From assembly GCF_019733395.1 (NCBI RefSeq), contig NZ_JAIHOO010000001.1, positions 4,697,394 to 4,761,393 of the forward strand: a DNA stretch of 64,000 nucleotides, written 5' to 3'. Positions 54,013 through 63,150 of this stretch are shown here, in pieces (the first letter of the stretch is position 1; each line of letters starts with the position of its first letter). The notes beneath the pieces were generated by a model. That model did not search any database. It saw only the letters and a list, made by a program, of their open reading frames with translations, and was not told the origin of the DNA. Both the position numbers and the translations under genes were made by a program. The stretch is from Lysobacter sp. BMK333-48F3. Lineage in GTDB: Bacteria > Pseudomonadota > Gammaproteobacteria > Xanthomonadales > Xanthomonadaceae.

Positions 54013-55074
54013 TCAGTCCGGGTCTCGGGAACGATTCGCATTACGCGCGGTTTCGCCATCGAAGCCCCGCCGCAGCAGCAGGTCGGCGGCCTTGCGCCGC
54101 AGCCGGGGATCGGCCCAATGCGCCTCGCCGAAGCGGCGCTGGACCAGGTCGCGGGCGTTCTCGAGCCAGTCGCCCTCGTAGGCGGCCAGGGCCGCGGCTA
54201 TGGCTTCGGCGGGCAGGCCGTGGGTGGCCAGTTCGGCACGGATGTGCAGGGGCCCGTATCCGTTGCCGGCGCGACTGCGGACCAGGCTTTCGGCGAAGCG
54301 CTCGTCGTTCTGCCAGCCGGCTTCGGCGAGGCGGTCGACCGCCTCATCCACTTCGCCTGCGTCCAGGCCGCGGGATTTGAGCTTGCGGGTCAGCTCCTTG
54401 CGCGAATGCTCGCGCCGGGTCAGCAGGCCCAGGGCGCGCTGGGTCGGGCTCTGTTCGCGGCCGCCGCGACGACGCTCGCGCCGCAGCGGCTGGTCGTCGA
54501 ACAGGCCGACGAAGGACGCGTCGCCGACGGAGGGATCGAAGCCCTGATCCGGTTCGCTGGCCGCTGCGGAATCCAGGCCGGAGGGGCCGGCCGCGGAGCG
54601 TAGGCCGCCGGACGCGTCGGCATCGAACCACGCCGGCTCCGGATCTGCGAACGGGTGCGGCTGCGGCCGGGGGCGAACCGGCACCCCGACGTCCCGGCCC
54701 GCGGCGCCCGCACGAGGTGGCGCCGACTGCGCCGTACGCGGTGCCGGGCGATGGGCTCGTGCCGCCGAGGGCCCGCCCGCGTCGCCGGGGGCGGAAGTGG
54801 CGTCGGCAGACCGGGCAGGCCCATCGCCGACGAGCTCGTCGGCCACGAGCCCGTCGGCCGCGAACTCATCGGAAGACGCCGCCAGACGTGTGCCGGCGTG
54901 CTCACCCGACGCGGCCTGAGCGGAGCGCCCGGCCTCGATCGCGCGGATCCGCGCGCGCAAATCGTCGCGCCGCCGCGCCGCGGCCGCGTCGGCATCCGGC
55001 GGGAGGTCGCCCTGCCCCGCCGGCGCGTCGCTGCGGCCGCCGCGGCCGCCGGAGGAATGACGATCCGCCGCCAT
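54013..55074 (-). CDS. recX: Regulatory protein RecX with a long N-terminal extension
   Basis: The last 155 residues form a standard Rec[64 protein letters not shown] and VQRRFGE. RecX binds and inhibits RecA filaments. The first 195 residues are Ala/Arg/Asp/Pro-rich low-complexity sequence not expected in the family, whose members are about 150-170 residues. The ATG at 55074, 21 bp after recA, is the only start close to recA, but it lacks a clear ribosome-binding site; a true start inside the frame cannot be excluded. Confidence 0.8.
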   Translation of the reverse strand: MAADRHSSGGRGGRSDAPAGQGDLPPDADAAAARRRDDLRARIRAIEAGRSAQAASGEHAGTRLAASSDEFAADGLVADELVGDGPARSADATSAPGDAGGPSAARAHRPAPRTAQSAPPRAGAAGRDVGVPVRPRPQPHPFADPEPAWFDADASGGLRSAAGPSGLDSAAASEPDQGFDPSVGDASFVGLFDDQPLRRERRRGGREQSPTQRALGLLTRREHSRKELTRKLKSRGLDAGEVDEAVDRLAEAGWQNDERFAESLVRSRAGNGYGPLHIRAELATHGLPAEAIAAALAAYEGDWLENARDLVQRRFGEAHWADPRLRRKAADLLLRRGFDGETARNANRSRDPD

Positions 55075-55095
55075 CGCTGTCGCCGGCTAGGCCGC

Positions 55096-56121
55096 TCAGT
55101 CCTCGCCTTCTTCGCTGCGCGAAGCTTCGCCGGGGACGAACTTCTCGCGCAGCGCCGCTTCCAGACGCGCGGCCATCTCGGGGTTTTCCTTGAGGTACTG
55201 GCGGGCGTTCTCCTTGCCCTGGCCGATGCGCTCGCCGTCGCAGCTGTACCAGGCGCCGGACTTCTCGACCAGCTTGGCGTCCACGCCCATGTCGATCAGC
55301 TCGCCCTCGCGCGAGATGCCCTCGCCGTAGAGGATTTCGGTGACGATCTGCTTGAACGGCGGCGCCAGCTTGTTCTTGACCACCTTGATCTTGGTCTGGT
55401 TGCCGATGATCTCGTCGCCCTTCTTGATCGAACCGATGCGGCGGATGTCCAGGCGCACCGAGGCGTAGAACTTCAGCGCGTTGCCGCCGGTGGTGGTTTC
55501 CGGACTCTGGCCCGGCATCATCACGCCGATCTTCATACGCAACTGATTGATGAAGATCACCAGCACGTTGGAGCGCTTGATGTTGCCGGTCAGCTTGCGC
55601 AGCGCCTGGCTCATCAGGCGGGCCTGCAGGCCGGGCAGCTGGTCGCCCATTTCGCCTTCGATTTCGGCCTTCGGGGTCAGCGCGGCGACCGAGTCAACCA
55701 CGACCATGTCGACCGCGGCCGAGCGCACCAGCATGTCGGCGATTTCCAGCGCCTGCTCGCCGGTGTCGGGCTGCGAGACCAGCAGGTCGTCGATGTTGAC
55801 CCCGAGCTTGGCGGCGTAGATCGGGTCGAGCGCGTGCTCGGCGTCGATGAAGGCGGCGGTGCCGCCGTTCTTTTGGCACTCGGCGATGGCCTGCAGGGTC
55901 AGGGTGGTCTTGCCCGAGGACTCCGGACCGTAGATCTCGACCACGCGGCCCTTGGGCAGGCCGCCGATGCCCAGGGCGATGTCGAGCATCAGCGAGCCGG
56001 TGCCGACGACCTCGGCGGCCTCGACCGCGCGGTCGCCCATGCGCATCACCGAGCCCTTGCCGAACTGCTTCTCGATCTGGCCCAGGGCCGCCGCAAGCGC
56101 GCGCTTCTTGTTCTCGTCCAT
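55096..56121 (-). CDS. recA: Recombinase RecA
   Basis: A 341-residue recombinase central to homologous recombination and SOS induction. Walker [10 protein letters not shown] is at residues 65-73, followed by [26 protein letters not shown] and [13 protein letters not shown]. Loop L2 follows in [30 protein letters not shown]. The C-terminus is acidic (RSEEGED). It sits between the lexA side and recX. No LexA box of the 57039 type was seen right upstream of the start, so SOS control may come from upstream of lexA. Confidence 0.98.
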   Translation of the reverse strand: MDENKKRALAAALGQIEKQFGKGSVMRMGDRAVEAAEVVGTGSLMLDIALGIGGLPKGRVVEIYGPESSGKTTLTLQAIAECQKNGGTAAFIDAEHALDPIYAAKLGVNIDDLLVSQPDTGEQALEIADMLVRSAAVDMVVVDSVAALTPKAEIEGEMGDQLPGLQARLMSQALRKLTGNIKRSNVLVIFINQLRMKIGVMMPGQSPETTTGGNALKFYASVRLDIRRIGSIKKGDEIIGNQTKIKVVKNKLAPPFKQIVTEILYGEGISREGELIDMGVDAKLVEKSGAWYSCDGERIGQGKENARQYLKENPEMAARLEAALREKFVPGEASRSEEGED

Positions 56122-56160
56122 CGTGGTGTCCTTGCTAAGTCTTGTCGTGGTGGGGGTACG

Positions 56161-56385
56161 TTAGAGGGCTCGTATCGCAGAGACTGAGATCGTGGCGCCT
56201 GGATTCAAGTTATCTGCGCCGGCCGGTGCCGACTGCCGGGAAACCGCCGCGTCCAGGGTCGGAATTATCCGCGCCGCGGCCCAGGAAACCGCGCCCAGCG
56301 CACGCTGCGCGGCATCGGCGGCATGCACCGCGGCGTAATCGCGCGGCGAGCCGTAGCGGTCGTAGGCGGGATCGGCGCAGCCCAT
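56161..56385 (-). CDS. Small hypothetical protein coupled to lexA
   Basis: A possible 74-residue protein whose ATG is 3 bp after the lexA stop (TGAGCCATG), so it could be translated by re-initiation. MGCADPAYDRYGSPRDYAAVHAADAAQRALGAVSWAAARIIPTL begins like a coding sequence with aromatic residues; the last third is less convincing. In pseudomonads a SulA-like gene follows lexA, but I see no SulA motif. It may be a real SOS gene or a chance ORF. Confidence 0.4.
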   Translation of the reverse strand: MGCADPAYDRYGSPRDYAAVHAADAAQRALGAVSWAAARIIPTLDAAVSRQSAPAGADNLNPGATISVSAIRAL

Positions 56386-56388
56386 GGC

Positions 56389-57036
56389 TCAACGGTTCGG
56401 CCGCACCAGCCCGCAGTACAGGCCTTCGATCGCGAAGTCCTGGTCGGGCTGGACCTCGATCGGCGCATAGTCGGGGTTGCGCGGCAGCAGGCGGATGCGG
56501 TCCTTGCCGATCTTGAGCAGCTTGACGGTGATTTCGTCGTCGATGCGCGCGACCACGATCTGGCCGGAACGCGCGTCGCGAGTGCGGTGCACGCCGATCA
56601 GGTCGCCGTCGAAGATGCCCTCGTCGCGCATCGAATCGCCCTTGACCTTGAGCAGGTAGTCGGGCGACGGGAAGAACATGTTGCGGTCGAGCAGGACGTA
56701 ATCGTCGGGTTCGACCCCGGCGCCGGCGCCGATCGGCGCGCCGGCCGCGACCCGCCCCAGCACCGGCAGGCGCAGGGCTTCTTCGTTGGCCGGGGCCAGG
56801 CCGAGTTCGCGCTGGGCCGGCGGCGGCGGTTGCAGAACGCGGATGGCGCGGGCGCGGCCGGGCACGCGTTCGATCGCGCCGGCCGCCTCGAGCGCGTCGA
56901 GGTGGTACTGCGCGGCGCGCACGCCCTTGAAACCGAAGGCCTTGGCGATCTCGGTCTGCGACGGCGGCAGGCCTTCGGCGTCGATGCGCTCGGCGATCAG
57001 GGCCAGGATGGCTTGCTGGGTGTCGGTCAGGCTCAT
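56389..57036 (-). CDS. lexA: SOS repressor LexA
   Basis: A 215-residue repressor-autoprotease. The N-terminal winged HTH (TQQAILALIAERIDAEGLPPSQTEIAKAFGFKGVRAAQYHLDAL) binds DNA. The self-cleavage site is Ala98-Gly99 (GRVAAGAP), and the catalytic dyad is Ser135 (KGDSMRDEG) and Lys172 (EITVKLLK). RecA bound to single-stranded DNA triggers cleavage. The LexA box at 57039-57057 is almost in contact with the start codon, so autoregulation is expected. Confidence 0.96.
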   Translation of the reverse strand: MSLTDTQQAILALIAERIDAEGLPPSQTEIAKAFGFKGVRAAQYHLDALEAAGAIERVPGRARAIRVLQPPPPAQRELGLAPANEEALRLPVLGRVAAGAPIGAGAGVEPDDYVLLDRNMFFPSPDYLLKVKGDSMRDEGIFDGDLIGVHRTRDARSGQIVVARIDDEITVKLLKIGKDRIRLLPRNPDYAPIEVQPDQDFAIEGLYCGLVRPNR

Positions 57037-57038
57037 GG

Positions 57039-57057
57039 TTAGTAGTAATACTACTAA
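57039..57057. promoter_or_regulatory. LexA box (Xanthomonad type)
   Basis: TTAGTAGTAATACTACTAA is a perfect 9-bp inverted repeat with a central A, the known Xanthomonad LexA operator (different from the E. coli CTGT-N8-ACAG box). It lies only 2 bp upstream of the lexA ATG, where the ribosome-binding site should be. Confidence 0.93.
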
Positions 57058-57094
57058 CTCACGAGGCGGGCAAGGCCGCTCGTCCGCGAATTAA

Positions 57095-57107
57095 TTGACT
57101 AAGTCAA
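57095..57107. promoter_or_regulatory. Palindromic candidate operator of the MarR-GNAT gene
   Basis: TTGACTAAGTCAA is a perfect 13-bp palindrome (TTGACT-A-AGTCAA) 50 bp upstream of the MarR-GNAT start; ATATAT follows. The size and symmetry are typical of MarR-family sites. TTGACT could also be a -35 hexamer. Confidence 0.6.
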
Positions 57108-57156
57108 ATATATCCTGCAATTTGGCGGCGTCCCGCCCTCCTCGCGAGCCGCCGCC

Positions 57157-58098
57157 ATGCCCCCCGAAATCGCACCCGCCCAGGTCGATGCCGTCCGTGC
57201 CTTCAACCGCTTCTATACCCGCCGCATCGACGTGCTGCGCGAGGACCTGCTCGACAGCCCCTACACCCTGACCCAGGCGCGGGTGCTGTTCGAACTGGCC
57301 CAGCGCGAACCGGTGGCGGCGCGCGAAATCGGCGAAACGCTGGGGCTGGATCCGGGCTATCTGAGCCGGATCGTGCAGGCCTTCGTCGACGCCGGGCTGG
57401 TCGAGAAGCAGCGCAGCGAACACGATGCGCGCAGCTTCGCGCTGCGCCTGACCGGCTCGGGCCGCAGCGCCTTCGCCGCGCTCGACCGCAGTTCGCACGC
57501 CGCTACCGCGGCGATGCTGGCTGCGCTGTCGCCGCTGGACCGCGACCGTCTGCTGCGCGCCATCGCCGAAGCCGAGCGCGCGCTGACCCCGCACGCCTTG
57601 CCCGCGCCGCAGCGCTTGCGCATCCGCGCGCACGCGGCCGGCGACATCGGTTGGGCGATCGAGCGTCACGGCCGCCTGTACGCCGAGGAGTACGGCTGGA
57701 ACCACGAGTTCGAGGCGCTGGTGGCGCAGTTGTTCGCCCAATTCGCCGCGCGCCACGACCCGGCCCGCGAGCGCTGCTGGATCGCCGACATCGACGGCGA
57801 ACGGGTCGGCTGCGTGTTCCTGGTCGCCCATGCCGACGACCCGACCGTGGCCCAGTTGCGCTGTCTGCTGGTGGATCCGCGCGCGCGCGGCCTGGGAGTG
57901 GGCCGGCGCCTGGTCGATACCTGCCTCGGCTTCGCCCGCGAGGTCGGTTATGCGCGAATGCGGCTGTGGACCAACGATGTCCTGGCCTCGGCGCGGCGCA
58001 TCTACCAGGCCTGCGGTTTCGCCTTGATCGAAGAGAACCCGCACCGCAGTTTCGGCCACGACCTGGTCGGGCAGGTGTGGGAACGCGCGCTGGATTGA
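57157..58098 (+). CDS. MarR-family regulator fused to a GNAT acetyltransferase
   Basis: A 313-residue fusion. Residues 1-145 form a MarR winged helix (VRAFNRFYTRRIDVL, TLTQARVLFELAQ, AREIGETLGLDPGYLSRIVQAFVDAGLVEKQRSEHDARS). Residues 155-313 form a GNAT domain with the acetyl-CoA loop VDPRARGLGVGRRLV and the ending YQACGFALIEENPHRSFGHDLV. Such fusions are widespread; the substrate is unknown. A palindrome upstream suggests autoregulation. Confidence 0.92.
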   Translation: MPPEIAPAQVDAVRAFNRFYTRRIDVLREDLLDSPYTLTQARVLFELAQREPVAAREIGETLGLDPGYLSRIVQAFVDAGLVEKQRSEHDARSFALRLTGSGRSAFAALDRSSHAATAAMLAALSPLDRDRLLRAIAEAERALTPHALPAPQRLRIRAHAAGDIGWAIERHGRLYAEEYGWNHEFEALVAQLFAQFAARHDPARERCWIADIDGERVGCVFLVAHADDPTVAQLRCLLVDPRARGLGVGRRLVDTCLGFAREVGYARMRLWTNDVLASARRIYQACGFALIEENPHRSFGHDLVGQVWERALD

Positions 58099-58294
58099 CG
58101 GGAATCGCGCATCGCCGAGGCGTGCCGACCGCAGTGGTGCCGGCGGCGTCGGGGTGCGGCGTCGGGCCGGATAACACAGTCGAATTTGGCCGAGACCCTC
58201 GGCCGGCAGGCGCGCCGCGACCTGGCGCGGCGCGATCGCCGGGCACGCCGCGCGGTCTCGCCGCAGTGCCTCGACGATGCCTGCCCTGCCCGGC

Positions 58295-58795
58295 TCAGAC
58301 CGTCAGCGCTTCCAGCCCGCGCAGCGCCGCAGCGACGGTCTGGCGCCGCACCGCCTCGCGGTCGCCGTCGAAATGGAAGGCTTCGGCGCGCGGGTAGCCG
58401 CCGCGGCGCTTCCAGGCCAGCCAGACCGTGCCGACCGGCTTGTCCTCGGTGCCCCCGCCGGGCCCGGCGATGCCGGTGACCGCGACCGCGACGGTGGCAC
58501 CGGTGTTGGCCAGGGCGCCGGAGACCATTTCGATCACCGTCTCGCGGCTGACCGCGCCGAACTGTTCCAGGGTCTGCGGGCGCACGCTCAGCAGGGCCTG
58601 CTTGGCCTCGTAGCTGTAGGCGACGATGCCGCATTCGAACCAGGCCGAGGAGCCGGCGATGTCGGTCAGGGTCTTGGCGATCCAGCCGCCGGTGCAGCTT
58701 TCGGCGGTGACCAGCATGTGGTGATTGAGGCGGGCGGCTTCGCCGATGCCGGCGGCGAGCGCCTGCAGGGCGGGATCGGAGGTCTCGGGCGTCAT
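58295..58795 (-). CDS. pncC: Nicotinamide-nucleotide amidohydrolase (CinA C-domain)
   Basis: A 166-residue CinA C-terminal domain protein that deamidates NMN to NaMN in NAD recycling. Family motifs: MLVTAESCTGGWIAKTLTDIAGSSAWF, GGIVAYS-like ECGIVAYSYEAKQALL, and AVAVTGIAGPGGGTEDKPVGTVWLAW. The MTPETSDPALQALA start (58795) gives the normal 160-170-residue length. It is near recA, as in many gammaproteobacteria. The 196-bp gap after the MarR-GNAT gene shows nothing distinctive. Confidence 0.93.
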   Translation of the reverse strand: MTPETSDPALQALAAGIGEAARLNHHMLVTAESCTGGWIAKTLTDIAGSSAWFECGIVAYSYEAKQALLSVRPQTLEQFGAVSRETVIEMVSGALANTGATVAVAVTGIAGPGGGTEDKPVGTVWLAWKRRGGYPRAEAFHFDGDREAVRRQTVAAALRGLEALTV

Positions 58796-58917
58796 GGCCG
58801 CCACTATAGCCGGCGCGGCGCGGCGGGCTTTGCTGGGTGGGGCGACTGGCCGGGTCGCCGGTCGCGCCGGGCCTGAGCGCAGTAACCGCGCCCTGCCCGG
58901 CTGACGGCGCGAGACCG

Positions 58918-59532
<615 letters not shown>

Positions 59533-59553
59533 CGGAAAGCGACATCGTTGCGC

Positions 59554-60126
<573 letters not shown>

Positions 60127-60194
60127 GGGGGAAGCGGCTCGATCAGGCGAGCGAAGCGGGCGCGACCGGAAGGCCCGGTCGCGCCGCGGTGCGG

Positions 60195-62723
60195 TCAGTA
60201 CATGACCCGCAGGGTGACGCCATAGGTGCGCGGGGCGCCGAGGAAAGCGTTCCAGGAGCCGGTCTGCAGCGGCGCGTCGAAACCGACCTGCTTGTATTCC
60301 TCGTCGGTCAGGTTGATCGCCCAGGCCTCGACCATCCAGCGCCGGTTCTTGGCGCCGATGCCGAGCCGGGCGTTGACCACGGTGTAGGCGTCCTGGCCCT
60401 TTTCCGGATCGAGGTCGGAACCGGTGTTGTAGTCAGAGGAGAACTTGGCGCCGAGGTGGGCGCGGCCGACCAGGTCGGGGCCGAAGTCCCACTGGTAGGT
60501 CGCCGAGGCCGAGGCCGACCACAGCGGCGCGAAGCTGGCGCGCGAGCCGGGCAACTTGGCCAGGTCGGCGTCGGGCAGCGGGTCGTCGCCGTAGCGGGTG
60601 TCGGCGTACATCAACCCGCCCTGCAGCATCAGCCCCTTGAGCCCGGTCTGCCACAGGATCTCGGTGTCGATGCCCTGCGACACCACTTCCGGAATCGAGC
60701 GCACCACGAAGCTGGTGCCGAGGAAGCTGTTGAGCTGGAAGTCGCTGTAGGTCTGGTGGAACAAGGTCGCGTTGAGCAGCAGGTTGCCGCCGGCCCAGGT
60801 GGTCTTGGCGCCGAGCTCGTAGCTGTCGACGAACTCGCCCGGGAACGAGGTGTCGTTGACCGGAGCGATGCCGGCGGTGCCCGAGGACAGGCCGTTGGAA
60901 GACTGCACCCGGTCCAGGTTGAAGCCGCCGGCCTTGTAGCCGCGCGCGGCCGAGGCGTAGCCCATGACGTGCTCGTTCCAGCGGTAGGCCGCCTTGAGCG
61001 TGCCCGACCATTCCTTCTCGTCGCGCTCCTGGTTGGTGGTGCGGCCGTTGTGCAAGGTGTTGGCCCAGGGCAGGCACATGAAGCCGATCACTTGCGGGAC
61101 CAGCGCCGCGCGCGCCGCCGCGGGCACGCCGCGCGCGGCCAGGGCCGCGCCGACCCGGGCCGGGTTGGCCATCGCCGCGCCGCAGCCGAGGCCGCCGTTG
61201 GGATTGCTGTAGACCGAGTCCAGTTCCTTGTTCTCCTTGGTGTAGCGCAGGCCCAAGGTGATATCCAGCGCGTCGGTCGCGTGCCAGGTGTTGTTGGTGA
61301 ACAAGGCCACGCTCTTGCTGTTCTGGTCGTAGCGATCGAGCGCGCCCAGGCCGCCGAAGTTGCTGCCGAACGGCCGCCCGCTGGCCTGCGACAGGAAGGT
61401 CGCGGCGTTGGCGGTGTTGACCACCCCGGCCGGGAAGCGCGCGGCGATCTGGCTCAGCACCGCGGTCGACAGGTAAGGCTCGTAGTGCGCGCCCAGGCTG
61501 TAGGAGTCGTGGCGCTTGAGGTCTTCGTCGGAATAGAATAGGCCGACCATCCAGTCCAGCTTGTCGGTGGCGCCGGTCAGGCGGAACTCCTGGCTGAACT
61601 GCTTGAAGCCGGTGAAGGACTCGTCCGAGTCGGGGTTGCGGTAGATCATGTCGGCCGCGGTGAAATCGAAGTCCAGGCCGTTGATCGCCTGCCAGTCGCG
61701 CGAGGCGGTGATCGAGGTCAGGGTCGCGCCGCCGAACCAGGGCGTGATCCAGTCGACCTGGGCCGACACGCCCTTGTCCTTGATGTCCTGGGTGGTCGGC
61801 CGGTTGCTCCAGGCCACCCGCGCGAACGGGTCGGCCACCGGCGCCACGCCGACGCCGCCGACCAGGGCGTTGATGATCGCCGCGGTCGGGCCGCGCACCG
61901 TGGTCAGGCCGACGCAGCAGTTCTCCTCGCGACTGGTGTAGTCGGCGATCAGGTTGATGTCCAGGTTCTCGGTCGGCTCGAGCAGCAACTGGGCGCGGAC
62001 GGTGTGGAAGTTCTGGTCGCCGTCTTCGCGCTCGCGTCGCGGGCCGCGGCCGATCTCGACGTCGGTGAAGCCGTCGCGCTTGCGCTTGGCGCCGTAGATG
62101 CGGAATGCGGCGTTTTCGCCGATCGCGGTATTGAACGAGGCGGCGGCGCCGAGCGCGCCGTAGTTGCCGATGGTCAGCTCGCCTTCCAGCGTGGTGTCGT
62201 AGCTGGGCCGACGGGTGATGACGCTGATCACACCGGCCGAGGTGTTCTTGCCGAACACCGTGCCCTGCGGGCCCTTCAGCACCTCGATCCGCTCGATCTC
62301 GCCGAGGTCGCCGAAGCCGACGCCGTTGCGCGGCCGGTACACGCCGTCGACGACCACCCCGACCGAGGACTCCAGGCCGGCGTTGTCGCCGACCGTACCG
62401 ATGCCGCGGATGCGCGCCACCGTCTGCACCTCGCTCTGGGTGCTGGTCACGGTCAGGCCCGGCACCAGCATCTGCGCATCCTTGATGTCGCGCACGCCGC
62501 TGTCCTGGATCAGCTGTTCCGGCAGGGCGGTGATCGCGATCGGTACGTCCTGCATCGCCTCCTCGCGCTTCTGCGCGGTGACGGTCAGTCCGGCCAGGGT
62601 CTTGGCCTCGGTATCCTCCGCGGCGGCCGGCGCCTGTTGCGCCTGCACGTTCGCGGCGAACGCGGCCATGCTCAAGGCGATGGCCAAAGACAGGGACCTA
62701 CGGGCCGGCGGGCGAGCGATCAT
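60195..62723 (-). CDS. TonB-dependent outer membrane receptor
   Basis: An 842-residue TonB-dependent transporter of a different subfamily from the two at 2-9 kb. The signal peptide is LAIALSMAAFAANVQA; the plug starts LAGLTVTAQKREEAMQDVPIAITAL and has IRGIGTVGDNAGLESSVGVVVDGVY and GPQGTVFGKNTSAGVISVITRRP. The barrel contains YRWNEHVMGYASAARGYKAGGF and ends in LRVMY (terminal Tyr). This 'TVTAQKR...DVP' type is often assigned to siderophores or other hydrophobic ligands; the substrate is not shown. The ATG at 62723 follows AGGGGAAAAACTCA. It is surrounded by repeats on one side and a 427-bp gap on the other. Confidence 0.9.
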   Translation of the reverse strand: MIARPPARRSLSLAIALSMAAFAANVQAQQAPAAAEDTEAKTLAGLTVTAQKREEAMQDVPIAITALPEQLIQDSGVRDIKDAQMLVPGLTVTSTQSEVQTVARIRGIGTVGDNAGLESSVGVVVDGVYRPRNGVGFGDLGEIERIEVLKGPQGTVFGKNTSAGVISVITRRPSYDTTLEGELTIGNYGALGAAASFNTAIGENAAFRIYGAKRKRDGFTDVEIGRGPRREREDGDQNFHTVRAQLLLEPTENLDINLIADYTSREENCCVGLTTVRGPTAAIINALVGGVGVAPVADPFARVAWSNRPTTQDIKDKGVSAQVDWITPWFGGATLTSITASRDWQAINGLDFDFTAADMIYRNPDSDESFTGFKQFSQEFRLTGATDKLDWMVGLFYSDEDLKRHDSYSLGAHYEPYLSTAVLSQIAARFPAGVVNTANAATFLSQASGRPFGSNFGGLGALDRYDQNSKSVALFTNNTWHATDALDITLGLRYTKENKELDSVYSNPNGGLGCGAAMANPARVGAALAARGVPAAARAALVPQVIGFMCLPWANTLHNGRTTNQERDEKEWSGTLKAAYRWNEHVMGYASAARGYKAGGFNLDRVQSSNGLSSGTAGIAPVNDTSFPGEFVDSYELGAKTTWAGGNLLLNATLFHQTYSDFQLNSFLGTSFVVRSIPEVVSQGIDTEILWQTGLKGLMLQGGLMYADTRYGDDPLPDADLAKLPGSRASFAPLWSASASATYQWDFGPDLVGRAHLGAKFSSDYNTGSDLDPEKGQDAYTVVNARLGIGAKNRRWMVEAWAINLTDEEYKQVGFDAPLQTGSWNAFLGAPRTYGVTLRVMY

Positions 62724-62974
62724 TGAGTTTTTCCCCTTGATGGCGAACGACGATTCGAGTTCGGCGACGCGGACCGCGGCCGCGACGCGCGGCGTCGTGG
62801 CATCCGGAGCGGCTCGCATCACAGATCGTTACGTAATTCGGAAGCGATGGCGGCCGCCGTGCTGAAGCGTGCGTGCGGCCGTGCCGTCGAAACTAGCACG
62901 ACGATCACAACCAGCGTGCCGCGGCGCAACACCCGCGTCGCGCGGAACGCAGTCCTCAGGGGTATAAGCGCGCA

Positions 62975-62990
62975 TTCGTACGAACGTTCG
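62975..62990. promoter_or_regulatory. Two overlapping palindromes upstream of the third TonB receptor
   Basis: TTCGTACGAA (62975-62984) and CGAACGTTCG (62981-62990) overlap by four bases. They lie in the 62724-63150 gap, about 250 bp upstream of the receptor start. They could be a TetR-like operator, but no regulator gene is adjacent in the window. Confidence 0.4.
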
Positions 62991-63108
62991 GATCGGACCG
63001 GGCGCTGGGCAAGCATGCAGCAGCGAACAGGCGCGGCCAGCCTCATCCGCCGCCCGAACAGCGGATCGCCGCGACCCTAGCCGCGGCGCAAGCGCCGCCC
63101 TCCCACCG

Positions 63109-63138
63109 CCCAATCCCGATTCCCGATTCCCCATTCCC
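63109..63138 (-). repeat. AATCCC(G/C) short repeat
   Basis: CCCAATCCCGATTCCCGATT... is the reverse-strand version of the run at 12272. It follows the arginase stop codon, at the edge of the 62724-63150 gap. Confidence 0.5.
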
Positions 63139-63150
63139 GCCCTAAAGCCC

